From NCBI RefSeq assembly GCF_030010215.1, contig NZ_JASCRR010000001.1:372001-436000 (forward strand): a stretch of DNA of 64,000 nucleotides, in the 5' to 3' direction. Within the stretch, counting starts at the first letter, position 1, and every line of letters begins with the position of its first letter. Under the pieces are notes generated by a model. That model saw nothing but the letters and a program-made list of their open reading frames with translations. It made no database searches and was not told the origin of the DNA. This document shows, one piece after another, positions 33,320-41,079 of the stretch. The position numbers were made by a program, and so were the translations under genes. Source of the stretch: Tianweitania sp. UT-5YL-CI-8 (GTDB lineage: Bacteria; Pseudomonadota; Alphaproteobacteria; Rhizobiales; Rhizobiaceae).

Positions 33320-34399
33320 ATGAAGGTGACCGCGCTAAGAACCGTACCGCTGCGGATACCGCTGGAGAAGCCCATCGGCAACGCGACGGTGACGATCGAA
33401 AACTTTTCCTGTCTCGCGATCTTCCTCGACACTGACGAGGGCATCGTCGGCGAAAACCTCATCTTCACGATCCGTCCCGAACAGCTCAAACTGCTTGACG
33501 CGATGGTTCATGTCCTCGAAGCCGCGGTCATCGGGCGAGACCCCAACGAGACGGAAGCGTTCTGGAAGGACGCATGGCGGCGCATCAACTTCATCGGCTT
33601 CGCCGGCGTCTCGATCATGGGCATATCCGCGCTGGATGGCGCCTTGTGGGACCTTCGCGGCAAGGCTTGCGGGCTCTCCATAGGCGACATGCTCGGCACG
33701 GCACGCCGCAGCATCAAGGCCTATGCCAGCGGCGGGCTGTGGCTGACGCAGACAGTATCGGAGCTGGCAGCGGAAGCCGAGAGCTTTGCGCTGCAAGGCT
33801 TCGGCGCCATGAAGCTGCGGCTCGCCGGGCATGTGGACGTTGATCTTCCACGCATTGCGGCCGTCCAGAAAGCCATCGGCCTGAAGGTCGACCTGATGGT
33901 GGATGCCAATCAAGGCATGGAGACGGGAGCGGCGATCAAGCTTGGTCGGCGGATGCAGGATCTCGGCGTCACCTGGTTCGAGGAACCTTCCCCCGCGCAC
34001 GATCTGGAAGCTTCGGCTGCCATTGCAGCCGCCCTCGACATGCCTGTTGCATCGGGCGAAAACGAATACACCCGCTATGGCTTCAAGCGAATGTTGGACC
34101 TCAGGGCTGCAGATATCATCATGCCCGACCTGCAACGGGTCGGTGGCGTCAGCGAATTCGCCAAGGTCAATGCCCTTGCCGCCACTTACGGCGTGCCGCT
34201 ATCCTCGCATCTTTTCCCGGAACAGAGCCTGCAGCTTCTCGCATCCGCGCCAACGGCCATATCGCTTGAGCACCTCGGCTGGTTTGCACCGCTCTACAAC
34301 GAAACCATCGAACTCGAAAAAGGTGTTGCGAACATTCCTGATCGTCCCGGCTGGGGCTTTACCTTCGATAAGGCGGCACTGAAGCGCTTGGCTTTTTGA
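33320..34399 (+). CDS. Enolase-superfamily enzyme (mandelate racemase/muconate cycloisomerase type) 2
   Basis: A 359-residue enzyme starting KVTALRTVPLRIPLEKPIG. Catalytic residues visible: Lys in GAMKLRLAG, metal ligands Asp in MVDANQG, Glu in WFEEPS, Glu in SGENEY, Asp in IIMPDLQRVGG and His in LSSHLFPE, the last pair matching the Asp-His dyad of mandelate racemase. I chose ATG 33320, 6 nt after AAAGGA, over ATG 33314. It diverges from the uronate-dehydrogenase-like gene. It could be a dehydratase, racemase or lactone cycloisomerase for the sugar acid. Confidence 0.85.
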   Translation: MKVTALRTVPLRIPLEKPIGNATVTIENFSCLAIFLDTDEGIVGENLIFTIRPEQLKLLDAMVHVLEAAVIGRDPNETEAFWKDAWRRINFIGFAGVSIMGISALDGALWDLRGKACGLSIGDMLGTARRSIKAYASGGLWLTQTVSELAAEAESFALQGFGAMKLRLAGHVDVDLPRIAAVQKAIGLKVDLMVDANQGMETGAAIKLGRRMQDLGVTWFEEPSPAHDLEASAAIAAALDMPVASGENEYTRYGFKRMLDLRAADIIMPDLQRVGGVSEFAKVNALAATYGVPLSSHLFPEQSLQLLASAPTAISLEHLGWFAPLYNETIELEKGVANIPDRPGWGFTFDKAALKRLAF

Positions 34400-34401
34400 A
34401 A

Positions 34402-34443
34402 CATATGATGCCTATTGTAAGTCATCATATGAGATGCTATTCA
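34402..34443 (+). promoter_or_regulatory. Operator and promoter of the third enolase-superfamily gene
   Basis: CATATGATG (34402-34410) and CATCATATG (34423-34431) are perfect 9-bp inverted arms around a 12-nt spacer. TGTAAGTCATCATA (34416-34429) differs at one position from the motif in the importer promoter. TTGTAA (34415-34420) and TATTCA (34438-34443), spaced by 17 nt, could be -35 and -10 elements, so the operator covers the promoter. Confidence 0.55.
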
Positions 34444-34496
34444 GCGGCGGTTTCGGATCGAGACAGGCCATCCGACACCAGGGAGAGTATCTGGTC

Positions 34497-35645
34497 ATGA
34501 AAATCATCGACGTTAAGGTGCGGGTGTTCCTGCATACCACACGCCGCCACCAAGACGCAGCCGGCCACGGCCACCCCGGAGACCCGCACAAGGTGAAGCA
34601 GGGCCTTCTCACCCTCGTTGCGGACGACGGTTCGGAAGGCCATTGCTTCGGAGTGCCGGAAGTTATGCGCGCCCACGTCATCGAAAAATTCGTCAAGACG
34701 GTGCTGCTCGGCCAGGATCCGTTCGACCGCGAACGGCTGTGGCAGGATCTCGCGCACTGGCAGCGCGGCAGCGCCGGTCAATTGACGGACCGCACGCTGG
34801 CGGTTGTCGATACGGCGCTTTGGGATCTTGCCGGACGCGCCCTTGGCGTCCCGGTTCACAAGCTCATCGGCGCCTATCGCGACAAGGTGCCGGCCTATGG
34901 CAGCACGATGTGCGGCGACGAGATCGAAGGCGGACTGGCGACTCCTGAGGACTATGGACGTTTTGCCGAAAAGCTGGTCAAGCGAGGCTACAAGGGCATC
35001 AAGCTGCACACCTGGATGCCGCCCGTTTCGTGGGCGCCCGATGTGAAGGCCGACCTACGCGCCTGCGCCGCCGTCCGCGAAGCCGTCGGCCCCGATATCC
35101 GGCTCATGATCGACGCGTTTCACTGGTATTCGCGCACCGACGCGCTCGAGCTCGGACGTGGCCTGGAAAAGCTCGGCTTCGACTGGATCGAGGAAGCAAT
35201 GGACGAGCAAAGCACCTCGTCCTATGCTTGGCTTGCGGAAAATCTCGACATCCCGGTTCTTGGCCCGGAAAGTGCTGCCGGCAAGCACTATGCCCGCGCC
35301 GAATGGATCAAGGCGAAGGCATGCGACATCCTGCGCGCCGGCGTGCACGACGTTGGTGGCATCTCGCCCTCGTTGAAGGCCATCCACCTGGCCGACAGTT
35401 TCGGCATGAACTGCGAGGTGCATGGCAACGGTGCGCCGAACCTGATGGTCACCGCTATTGCCAAGAACGTCCGTTGGTATGAGCGCGGCTTGCTCCACCC
35501 GTTCCTGGAATATGACGACGGTTTCGAATATCTAAACCAGTTGGTCGATCCGATGGACGAGGATGGGTTCGTCCATGTCCCGGCCTTGCCTGGCATGGGC
35601 GAGGACATCAATTTCGATTTCATCAACGACAATCTGGTGGACTGA
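34497..35645 (+). CDS. Enolase-superfamily enzyme (sugar-acid dehydratase type) 3
   Basis: A 382-residue protein with the mandelate racemase layout: Lys-x-His in GIKLHTW, Asp in LMIDAF, Glu in WIEEAM, Glu in LGPESAAG, Asp in LRAGVHDVGG and His in CEVHGNG. An insertion in the N-terminal capping domain (HTTRRHQDAAGHGHPGDPHK) suggests its own specificity. ATG 34497 follows GGGAGAG; an upstream ATG at 34434 would run through the promoter palindrome region. It is the last gene of the sugar-acid island. Confidence 0.85.
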   Translation: MKIIDVKVRVFLHTTRRHQDAAGHGHPGDPHKVKQGLLTLVADDGSEGHCFGVPEVMRAHVIEKFVKTVLLGQDPFDRERLWQDLAHWQRGSAGQLTDRTLAVVDTALWDLAGRALGVPVHKLIGAYRDKVPAYGSTMCGDEIEGGLATPEDYGRFAEKLVKRGYKGIKLHTWMPPVSWAPDVKADLRACAAVREAVGPDIRLMIDAFHWYSRTDALELGRGLEKLGFDWIEEAMDEQSTSSYAWLAENLDIPVLGPESAAGKHYARAEWIKAKACDILRAGVHDVGGISPSLKAIHLADSFGMNCEVHGNGAPNLMVTAIAKNVRWYERGLLHPFLEYDDGFEYLNQLVDPMDEDGFVHVPALPGMGEDINFDFINDNLVD

Positions 35646-35669
35646 TCGACGAGGCCGAGATCGTGTCTT

Positions 35670-36143
35670 CTACAAAGACGGCGCCATCAACTCGGCAAGC
35701 TCGGCCACGCTTGTAATGAGTTCACGGCGGCGTGCCGGCGACAACGACGCAAAACGCTGCGCGAATTTTTCGCCGAACACACTGGGCGTGTGTGCGACCA
35801 TCTCCTTGCCCTTCTGCGTAAGCCTCGTATAGACGATCCGTCGGTCGACGGGGGAGCGGTAACGCTCGACGACGCCGTGCTGCTCGAGATTGTCGAGCAC
35901 GGTAACCACGGTTGCCGGGCTGAGATCGGCATGATCGGCCAACGCTTTTGTGGTCACCTCCGACAGTTCGCTCACCGCCATGACGATGACGAGTTGCGGG
36001 CCGGTCAGCCCATGCGCGCTTTTCAACGCATGCGACTGCAGATCGCTGGCGCGCGCAATGCGCCGCAAGGATTTCAGCAGATCTCGGGTTTCCTGAGGAC
36101 TGATTGTGTCGGTCACGGGGGAACGAAATGGCCTCCTCGCCAT
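35670..36143 (-). CDS. MarR-family transcriptional regulator
   Basis: A 157-residue winged-helix regulator with a recognition segment ALADHADLSPATVVTVLDNL and the wing RYRSPVDRRIVYTRLTQKGKEM, typical of MarR. It diverges from the asnO gene with 85 nt between, and an inverted repeat at 36164-36185 lies there. It probably controls the NAGGN genes and itself. The start is uncertain: ATG 36143 or GTG 36116. MarR genes commonly neighbour this operon in rhizobia, as far as I recall. Confidence 0.88.
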   Translation of the reverse strand: MARRPFRSPVTDTISPQETRDLLKSLRRIARASDLQSHALKSAHGLTGPQLVIVMAVSELSEVTTKALADHADLSPATVVTVLDNLEQHGVVERYRSPVDRRIVYTRLTQKGKEMVAHTPSVFGEKFAQRFASLSPARRRELITSVAELAELMAPSL

Positions 36144-36163
36144 TGTTAGGCTTCAAATCATTT

Positions 36164-36185
36164 GTACTCTACCTATCTAGGGTAC
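36164..36185. promoter_or_regulatory. Inverted repeat between marR and asnO, operator candidate
   Basis: GTACTCTA (36164-36171) and TAGGGTAC (36178-36185) are inverted arms with seven of eight pairs matching and a 6-nt spacer. The 22-bp size and central place in the divergent intergenic region suit a MarR dimer. Confidence 0.5.
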
Positions 36186-36228
36186 TTCACCTGATCGGCA
36201 ACAATCAACGGAGGATCTGGATCCGCTT

Positions 36229-38004
36229 ATGTGCGGCATTTGTGGCGAAATCACCTTTGACGGCAGCACACCATCCGCTGCCAAAATCTCAACCATGCTG
36301 GAAACCTTGGCGCCGCGCGGCCCCGATGGCGAGGGGATCGTCTCCCATGGAAACGCAGGGTTCGGCCATCGCCGCCTGCGCATCATCGACCTGTCCGACA
36401 AGGCGCAGCAACCCATGGTGGATTCGGCCCTCGGGCTGACCATCGCCTTCAACGGCTGCATCTACAACTATCCAGAATTGCGCGCGGAGCTTGAAGCCCA
36501 AGGCTACAGCTTCTTCTCGCATGGCGACACGGAAGTCATTCAGAAAGCGTGGCATTGCTGGGGTGAGCGTTGCGTTGAGCGCTTCCTGGGCATGTTTGCT
36601 TTCGTCATCCAGGAACGCGACACCGGCCGCATCATCATGGCGCGCGACCGTTTCGGCATCAAGCCGCTCTATCTCGCGGAAGCCGGCAAGACGTTGCGTT
36701 TCGCCTCGTCGCTGCCCGCACTACTGGCTGCCGGCGGTATCGACACATCAATCGACGAAGTGGCGCTGCATCATTACATGTCGTTTCACGCCGTCGTTCC
36801 GCCGCCGCGCACCATCATCAAGGGCGTGCGCAAGCTGCCGCCGGCCACGATCCGCATCATCGACCGAGATGGCCGCCAGACGGACAAGCGCTATTGGGAC
36901 CCCGCCTACACGCGCGACCCCGCGGATAGGAACGTGTCCGCCGAGGAATGGCGCAACCGCGTGCTTGAGATGCTGCGCACCGCCGTCAAGCGCCGCATGG
37001 TCGCCGACGTTCCGGTCGGCGTGCTGTTGTCGGGCGGCGTCGATTCCAGCCTGATTGTCGGGTTGCTTGCCGAAGCCGGCCAGGCCGATCTCAAGACGTT
37101 CTCGGTGGGTTTCGAGGAAGCCAATGGCGAAAAAGGCGACGAGTTTTACTACTCCGACCTCATCGCCAAGGAATATGGCACCGACCATCACCAGATCTTC
37201 GTGCCGTCAGCCAACCTCATGGAGGCCCTGCCCGGCACGATTGCAGCGATGTCGGAACCCATGGTGTCCTACGACAATGTCGGTTTCTACCTCCTGTCGA
37301 AGGAAGTATCGAAGCACATCAAGGTGGTTCAGTCCGGCCAGGGCGCCGACGAGGTGTTCGGCGGCTATCACTGGTACCCACCGCTGGAAAATTCAAACAA
37401 CGTGGTGGGCGACTACAGCCGCGTTTTCTTCGACCGCTCGCACGAAACGCTTAGGGGCCAGCTTGGCGCGGATTGGATCAACGGCGTCGATCACAGCGGC
37501 GATTTCGTCGCCGGCGAGTTGATGCGCGCTGGAGCCGACACCAATGTCGACCGCGCGCTGCGGCTCGACACCAACGTCATGCTGGTGGACGATCCGGTCA
37601 AGCGCGTCGACAACATGACCATGGCCTGGGGGCTGGAGGCGCGCGTGCCCTTCCTCGACCATGAGTTGGTCGAATTGGCAGCCCGCATCCCGCCGGAGCA
37701 CAAGCTCAAGGGCGGCGGAAAGGGCGTGCTTAAGGATGCCGCCCGCCTCGTCGTGCCACATGACGTGATCGACCGACCGAAGGGCTACTTCCCCGTCCCG
37801 CAGCTTAAATATGTCGACGGCCCCTATCTCGACATGGTGCGCGACGCGCTGACCTCAAAAGCCGCGCGCGAGCGCAGTCTGTTCGACGAAAGCTATCTCG
37901 ACCAGCTCTTCGAGGCGCCGTCGGAGCACATCACGCCGCTGCGGGGCTCCGAGCTCTGGCAGGTTGGCCTGCTCGAACTCTGGCTGCAGGCGCAGGGGGT
38001 CTAG
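36229..38004 (+). CDS. asnO: N-acetylglutaminylglutamine amidotransferase (asparagine synthase family)
   Basis: A 591-residue glutamine-dependent amidotransferase. It starts MCGICGE, so Cys2 is the glutaminase nucleophile; PRGPDGEG and the class II amidotransferase domain follow to about residue 210. The synthetase domain has the PP-loop SGGVDSS near 267. In Sinorhizobium meliloti and Pseudomonas, AsnO with Ngg makes the osmoprotectant N-acetylglutaminylglutamine amide (NAGGN). The downstream ngg-like and M42 genes support this over ordinary asparagine synthesis. A Shine-Dalgarno GGAGGA lies 13 nt upstream. Confidence 0.92.
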   Translation: MCGICGEITFDGSTPSAAKISTMLETLAPRGPDGEGIVSHGNAGFGHRRLRIIDLSDKAQQPMVDSALGLTIAFNGCIYNYPELRAELEAQGYSFFSHGDTEVIQKAWHCWGERCVERFLGMFAFVIQERDTGRIIMARDRFGIKPLYLAEAGKTLRFASSLPALLAAGGIDTSIDEVALHHYMSFHAVVPPPRTIIKGVRKLPPATIRIIDRDGRQTDKRYWDPAYTRDPADRNVSAEEWRNRVLEMLRTAVKRRMVADVPVGVLLSGGVDSSLIVGLLAEAGQADLKTFSVGFEEANGEKGDEFYYSDLIAKEYGTDHHQIFVPSANLMEALPGTIAAMSEPMVSYDNVGFYLLSKEVSKHIKVVQSGQGADEVFGGYHWYPPLENSNNVVGDYSRVFFDRSHETLRGQLGADWINGVDHSGDFVAGELMRAGADTNVDRALRLDTNVMLVDDPVKRVDNMTMAWGLEARVPFLDHELVELAARIPPEHKLKGGGKGVLKDAARLVVPHDVIDRPKGYFPVPQLKYVDGPYLDMVRDALTSKAARERSLFDESYLDQLFEAPSEHITPLRGSELWQVGLLELWLQAQGV

Positions 38005-38008
38005 TACC

Positions 38009-39826
38009 ATGACGACCTCCAAATCTGTGAACCGCAAGGTAGCGGGCGCGCGAAAAGATCGCGCGCTCGATCATCGTCTGCGCCGGCTTCGCGTGCATTC
38101 CATGCAGGAACCCATCGAAACTCGGCCTGCTGACAACCCTGATCGCAAACCGGTTGTGCTCGATTGTGGCTGGGGCCGGCTGTTGTTTTCGCAGACCTTC
38201 CGCGACAATGCCGAGCTGGTGGAAACGCTGCGCCGCGAGGAGCTCGGGCAGCGCGACATCGCGTTTTACGTGCGCGACCCGCATGTGCTGCTGACCCAGG
38301 CGCCGCAGGAAATCTTCCTCGATCCCTCGCACACCTACCGGCTCGACCTGTCGACCTATCGCGCGAGCCGCCGACAGACGAAGAACTTCTTCATCCGTCG
38401 GCTCGCTTCGGAAGAAGACGCCAAGGCGGTGAACACCATCTATGCAACGCGCGGCATGGTGCCGGTTTCGCCGGAGTTCTTCTGGACCAAGCGCGACAGC
38501 CGTTCGCTGACCTATTTCGTCGCCGAGGAGGAAACGACCGGCGAGATCATCGGCACCGTAACCGGAATCGATCACAACCGCCTCTTCCAAGACGAGGAGC
38601 GCGGCTCGTCGCTGTGGTGCCTGGCTGTTGCCACCCAGGCGCGCCATCCCGGCATCGGCGAGATGCTGGTGCGGCGTCTGGCCGAACATTTTCAGGCACG
38701 CGGAGCGGCCTATCTCGACCTTTCGGTGCTGCACGACAATGAGCAGGCTATTGGGCTCTATGAGAAGATCGGTTTCCGTCGCGTGCCGGTCTTCGCCGTC
38801 AAGCGCAAGAACCCGATCAACGAGAAATTCTTCGCGGCCCCCATCGACGGCTATGACCAGCTCAACCCCTATGCCCGGCTTCTGGTCGACGAGGCGCGGC
38901 GGCGCGGCATTCACGTCGACATCACCGATGCCGCCGGCGGCTTTTTCCGCCTGTCCTATGGCGGACGCTCCGTACACTGCCGCGAAAGCCTTTCGGAGCT
39001 CACGTCGGGCGTTGCCGTCTCGATCTGCGATGACAAATCCGTGACCCGGCGCGTGGTCTCGAAAGCCGGCCTTAAAGTACCCGAGCAGATCGTCGCCGAC
39101 GATCCCGAAACAGTCCGGGCCTTTGTCGAACAGCATGGCAGCGTGGTGGTCAAGCCGGCGCGCGGCGAACAGGGACGCGGCATTTCCGTTGGGCTGAGCG
39201 ATATCGCGGAGGTCGAGAACGCCATCGGCGAAGCGCGCACGGTCTGTGAGCGCGTGTTGCTGGAATCCTTCTTCGAGGGCCAGGACCTGCGGCTGGTGGT
39301 CATCGATCACAAGGTGGTCGCCGCCGCCATTCGCCGCCCGCCGCATGTCGTCGGCGACGGGTCGAGCACGGTGGGAGCGCTCATCGAAAAGCAGTCCTGG
39401 CGTCGCGCGGAGGCAACAGATGGCGAAAGCATCATCCCCGTCGATCGAGAAACCCTGCGCTGTCTGGCAGATGCGGGCATGGACCTCGACAGCGTACCCG
39501 AGGCGGGACAACAACTGATGGTGCGCCGCACCGCCAACCTGCACACCGGCGGCTCAATCCACGATGCGACCGACGTGGTCCATCCCACACTGGTCGAGGC
39601 CGCCTGCCGGGCCGCGCGCGCCATCGACATCCCGGTCACCGGAATCGACCTGATGGTGAAGTCGCCGTCCCAGCCCGATTATGTCTTCATCGAAGCCAAT
39701 GAACGGCCCGGCCTTGCCAATCACGAGCCGCAGCCGACGGCGGAACGTTTCATCGACCTGCTGTTTCCGCTGTCGCGCGTGCGCGATCACAACGGCCAGC
39801 TGAAAGGCGAGGAGTTGCCGCGATGA
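38009..39826 (+). CDS. ngg: N-acetylglutaminylglutamine synthetase (GNAT / ATP-grasp fusion)
   Basis: A 605-residue fusion. Residues about 130-265 form a GNAT acetyltransferase (LWCLAVATQARHPGIGEMLVRRL, NEQAIGLYEKIGFRR). Residues about 335-600 form an ATP-grasp ligase (VVKPARGEQGRGISVG, FIEANERPGLANHEPQ). Ngg acetylates and joins glutamines to make N-acetylglutaminylglutamine, which AsnO then amidates. I start it at ATG 38009, 4 nt after the asnO stop; the in-frame extension to 37964 overlaps asnO. It overlaps the next gene by ATGA. Confidence 0.92.
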   Translation: MTTSKSVNRKVAGARKDRALDHRLRRLRVHSMQEPIETRPADNPDRKPVVLDCGWGRLLFSQTFRDNAELVETLRREELGQRDIAFYVRDPHVLLTQAPQEIFLDPSHTYRLDLSTYRASRRQTKNFFIRRLASEEDAKAVNTIYATRGMVPVSPEFFWTKRDSRSLTYFVAEEETTGEIIGTVTGIDHNRLFQDEERGSSLWCLAVATQARHPGIGEMLVRRLAEHFQARGAAYLDLSVLHDNEQAIGLYEKIGFRRVPVFAVKRKNPINEKFFAAPIDGYDQLNPYARLLVDEARRRGIHVDITDAAGGFFRLSYGGRSVHCRESLSELTSGVAVSICDDKSVTRRVVSKAGLKVPEQIVADDPETVRAFVEQHGSVVVKPARGEQGRGISVGLSDIAEVENAIGEARTVCERVLLESFFEGQDLRLVVIDHKVVAAAIRRPPHVVGDGSSTVGALIEKQSWRRAEATDGESIIPVDRETLRCLADAGMDLDSVPEAGQQLMVRRTANLHTGGSIHDATDVVHPTLVEAACRAARAIDIPVTGIDLMVKSPSQPDYVFIEANERPGLANHEPQPTAERFIDLLFPLSRVRDHNGQLKGEELPR

Positions 39827-40944
39827 AGACGACGATCGACGCCCGGTATCTTCAGGAACAGCTCAAGGCACTTCTGGCGATCGACAGCCCGACCGGCTTC
39901 ACCGACAATGTCGTCCGCTATTGCAGCAGGGAACTGGAGCGGCTTGGCCTCAAGCCGGAGTTGACGCGCCGGGGTGCTATCCGCGCCATCAGTCAGGGCG
40001 GGCGCCGCCAAGGCGCGCGCGCCATCGTTTCCCACGTTGACACGCTCGGCGCGCAGGTGAAGGCGATCAAGGACAACGGGCGGCTTTCCTTGGTGTCCAT
40101 CGGCAATTGGTCGGCGCGCTTCGCGGAAGGCGCGCGCGTGACCATCTACGGAACCGGCGAGATCCATCGCGGCACCATCCTGCCGCTGAAGGCGTCGGGC
40201 CACACCTTCAACGAGGAAGTCGACACCCAGCCCACCGGTTGGGACCATGTCGAATTGCGCATCGACGCCATCACCGGCAGCAAGAGCGATACGGTGGCGC
40301 TCGGCATCGAGATCGGCGACATCGTCGCTGTCGATCCGCAGCCGGAATTCCTCGACAACGGCTTCATCAACGCACGCCATCTCGACGACAAGGCGGGCGT
40401 GGCTGTTATGCTCGCCACTATCGAAGCGTTTCAGCGCGAGCAATCCACTGCGCCGGTCGATATCCACTGGCTGTTCACCGTGGCCGAGGAGGTCGGTGTC
40501 GGTGCGTCCTCAGTCATCCTGCCGGAAGTCGCCTCGCTGGTCGCCGTCGACAACGGCACCAGCGCGCCGGGCCAGAACTCGTCCGAATTCGGTGCTACCA
40601 TCTGCATGGCCGACCAGTCAGGCCCGTTCGACTATCACCTGACGCGGAAACTGGCGGAACTCTGTGCGGAAAAGGATATCCCCTACCAGAAGGACATCTT
40701 TCGCTACTACCGCAGCGATGCCGCCGCGGCCATCGAGGCCGGTCACGACATCCGCACGGCGCTGATCACCTTCGGCATCGACGCCTCGCATGGCTACGAG
40801 CGCATCCATATCGACGCGCTGCTGTCGGTCACCGAAGCGCTGTTCCACTATGTCTCGAGCCCCATCGAAATCGCGCGCGACGTCAAGGAATTCGCGACCG
40901 TGCAGTCGTTCACGCGGCAGCCTGAGAAGGACCCGACAATCTAA
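39823..40944 (+). CDS. M42-family peptidase of the NAGGN operon
   Basis: A 373-residue co-catalytic metallopeptidase-like protein. Metal-binding residues visible: His and Asp in SHVDTLGAQ, Asp in NARHLDDKAG, Glu-Glu in TVAEEVG, Asp in VAVDNGTSAPG and His in DASHGYERIH. It is the usual third member of the amidotransferase/GNAT/M42 trio, where it may degrade or trim NAGGN. ATGA overlap with ngg shows a single operon. Confidence 0.9.
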   Translation: MKTTIDARYLQEQLKALLAIDSPTGFTDNVVRYCSRELERLGLKPELTRRGAIRAISQGGRRQGARAIVSHVDTLGAQVKAIKDNGRLSLVSIGNWSARFAEGARVTIYGTGEIHRGTILPLKASGHTFNEEVDTQPTGWDHVELRIDAITGSKSDTVALGIEIGDIVAVDPQPEFLDNGFINARHLDDKAGVAVMLATIEAFQREQSTAPVDIHWLFTVAEEVGVGASSVILPEVASLVAVDNGTSAPGQNSSEFGATICMADQSGPFDYHLTRKLAELCAEKDIPYQKDIFRYYRSDAAAAIEAGHDIRTALITFGIDASHGYERIHIDALLSVTEALFHYVSSPIEIARDVKEFATVQSFTRQPEKDPTI

Positions 40945-40946
40945 AA

Positions 40947-40961
40947 TCCCGATCGTCGGGA
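40947..40961 (+). terminator. Weak hairpin after the NAGGN operon
   Basis: TCCCGA and TCGGGA form a 6-bp stem with a TCG loop, 2 nt after the peptidase stop. The T-run is absent, so termination would be weak or partial. Confidence 0.35.
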
Positions 40962-41079
40962 CGGCTTAGCGCCCGCATATCGGAGCCCCATCGTCGCCTC
41001 TGGAACTCCCTTTGTTGACAAAGCGCTGGGGATAAATCACCTGAGACGACGATACCGCATTCGAACGGGGTGTTCCGAC

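Noticed and set aside
32127-33323. 398-codon plus-strand frame antisense to the epimerase-like gene
   Set aside because: The minus strand encodes a Rossmann dehydrogenase with intact motifs. The plus-strand reading is Arg-rich and featureless.
37931-39544. 537-codon minus-strand frame
   Set aside because: It is antisense to ngg, whose GNAT and ATP-grasp domains are unmistakable.
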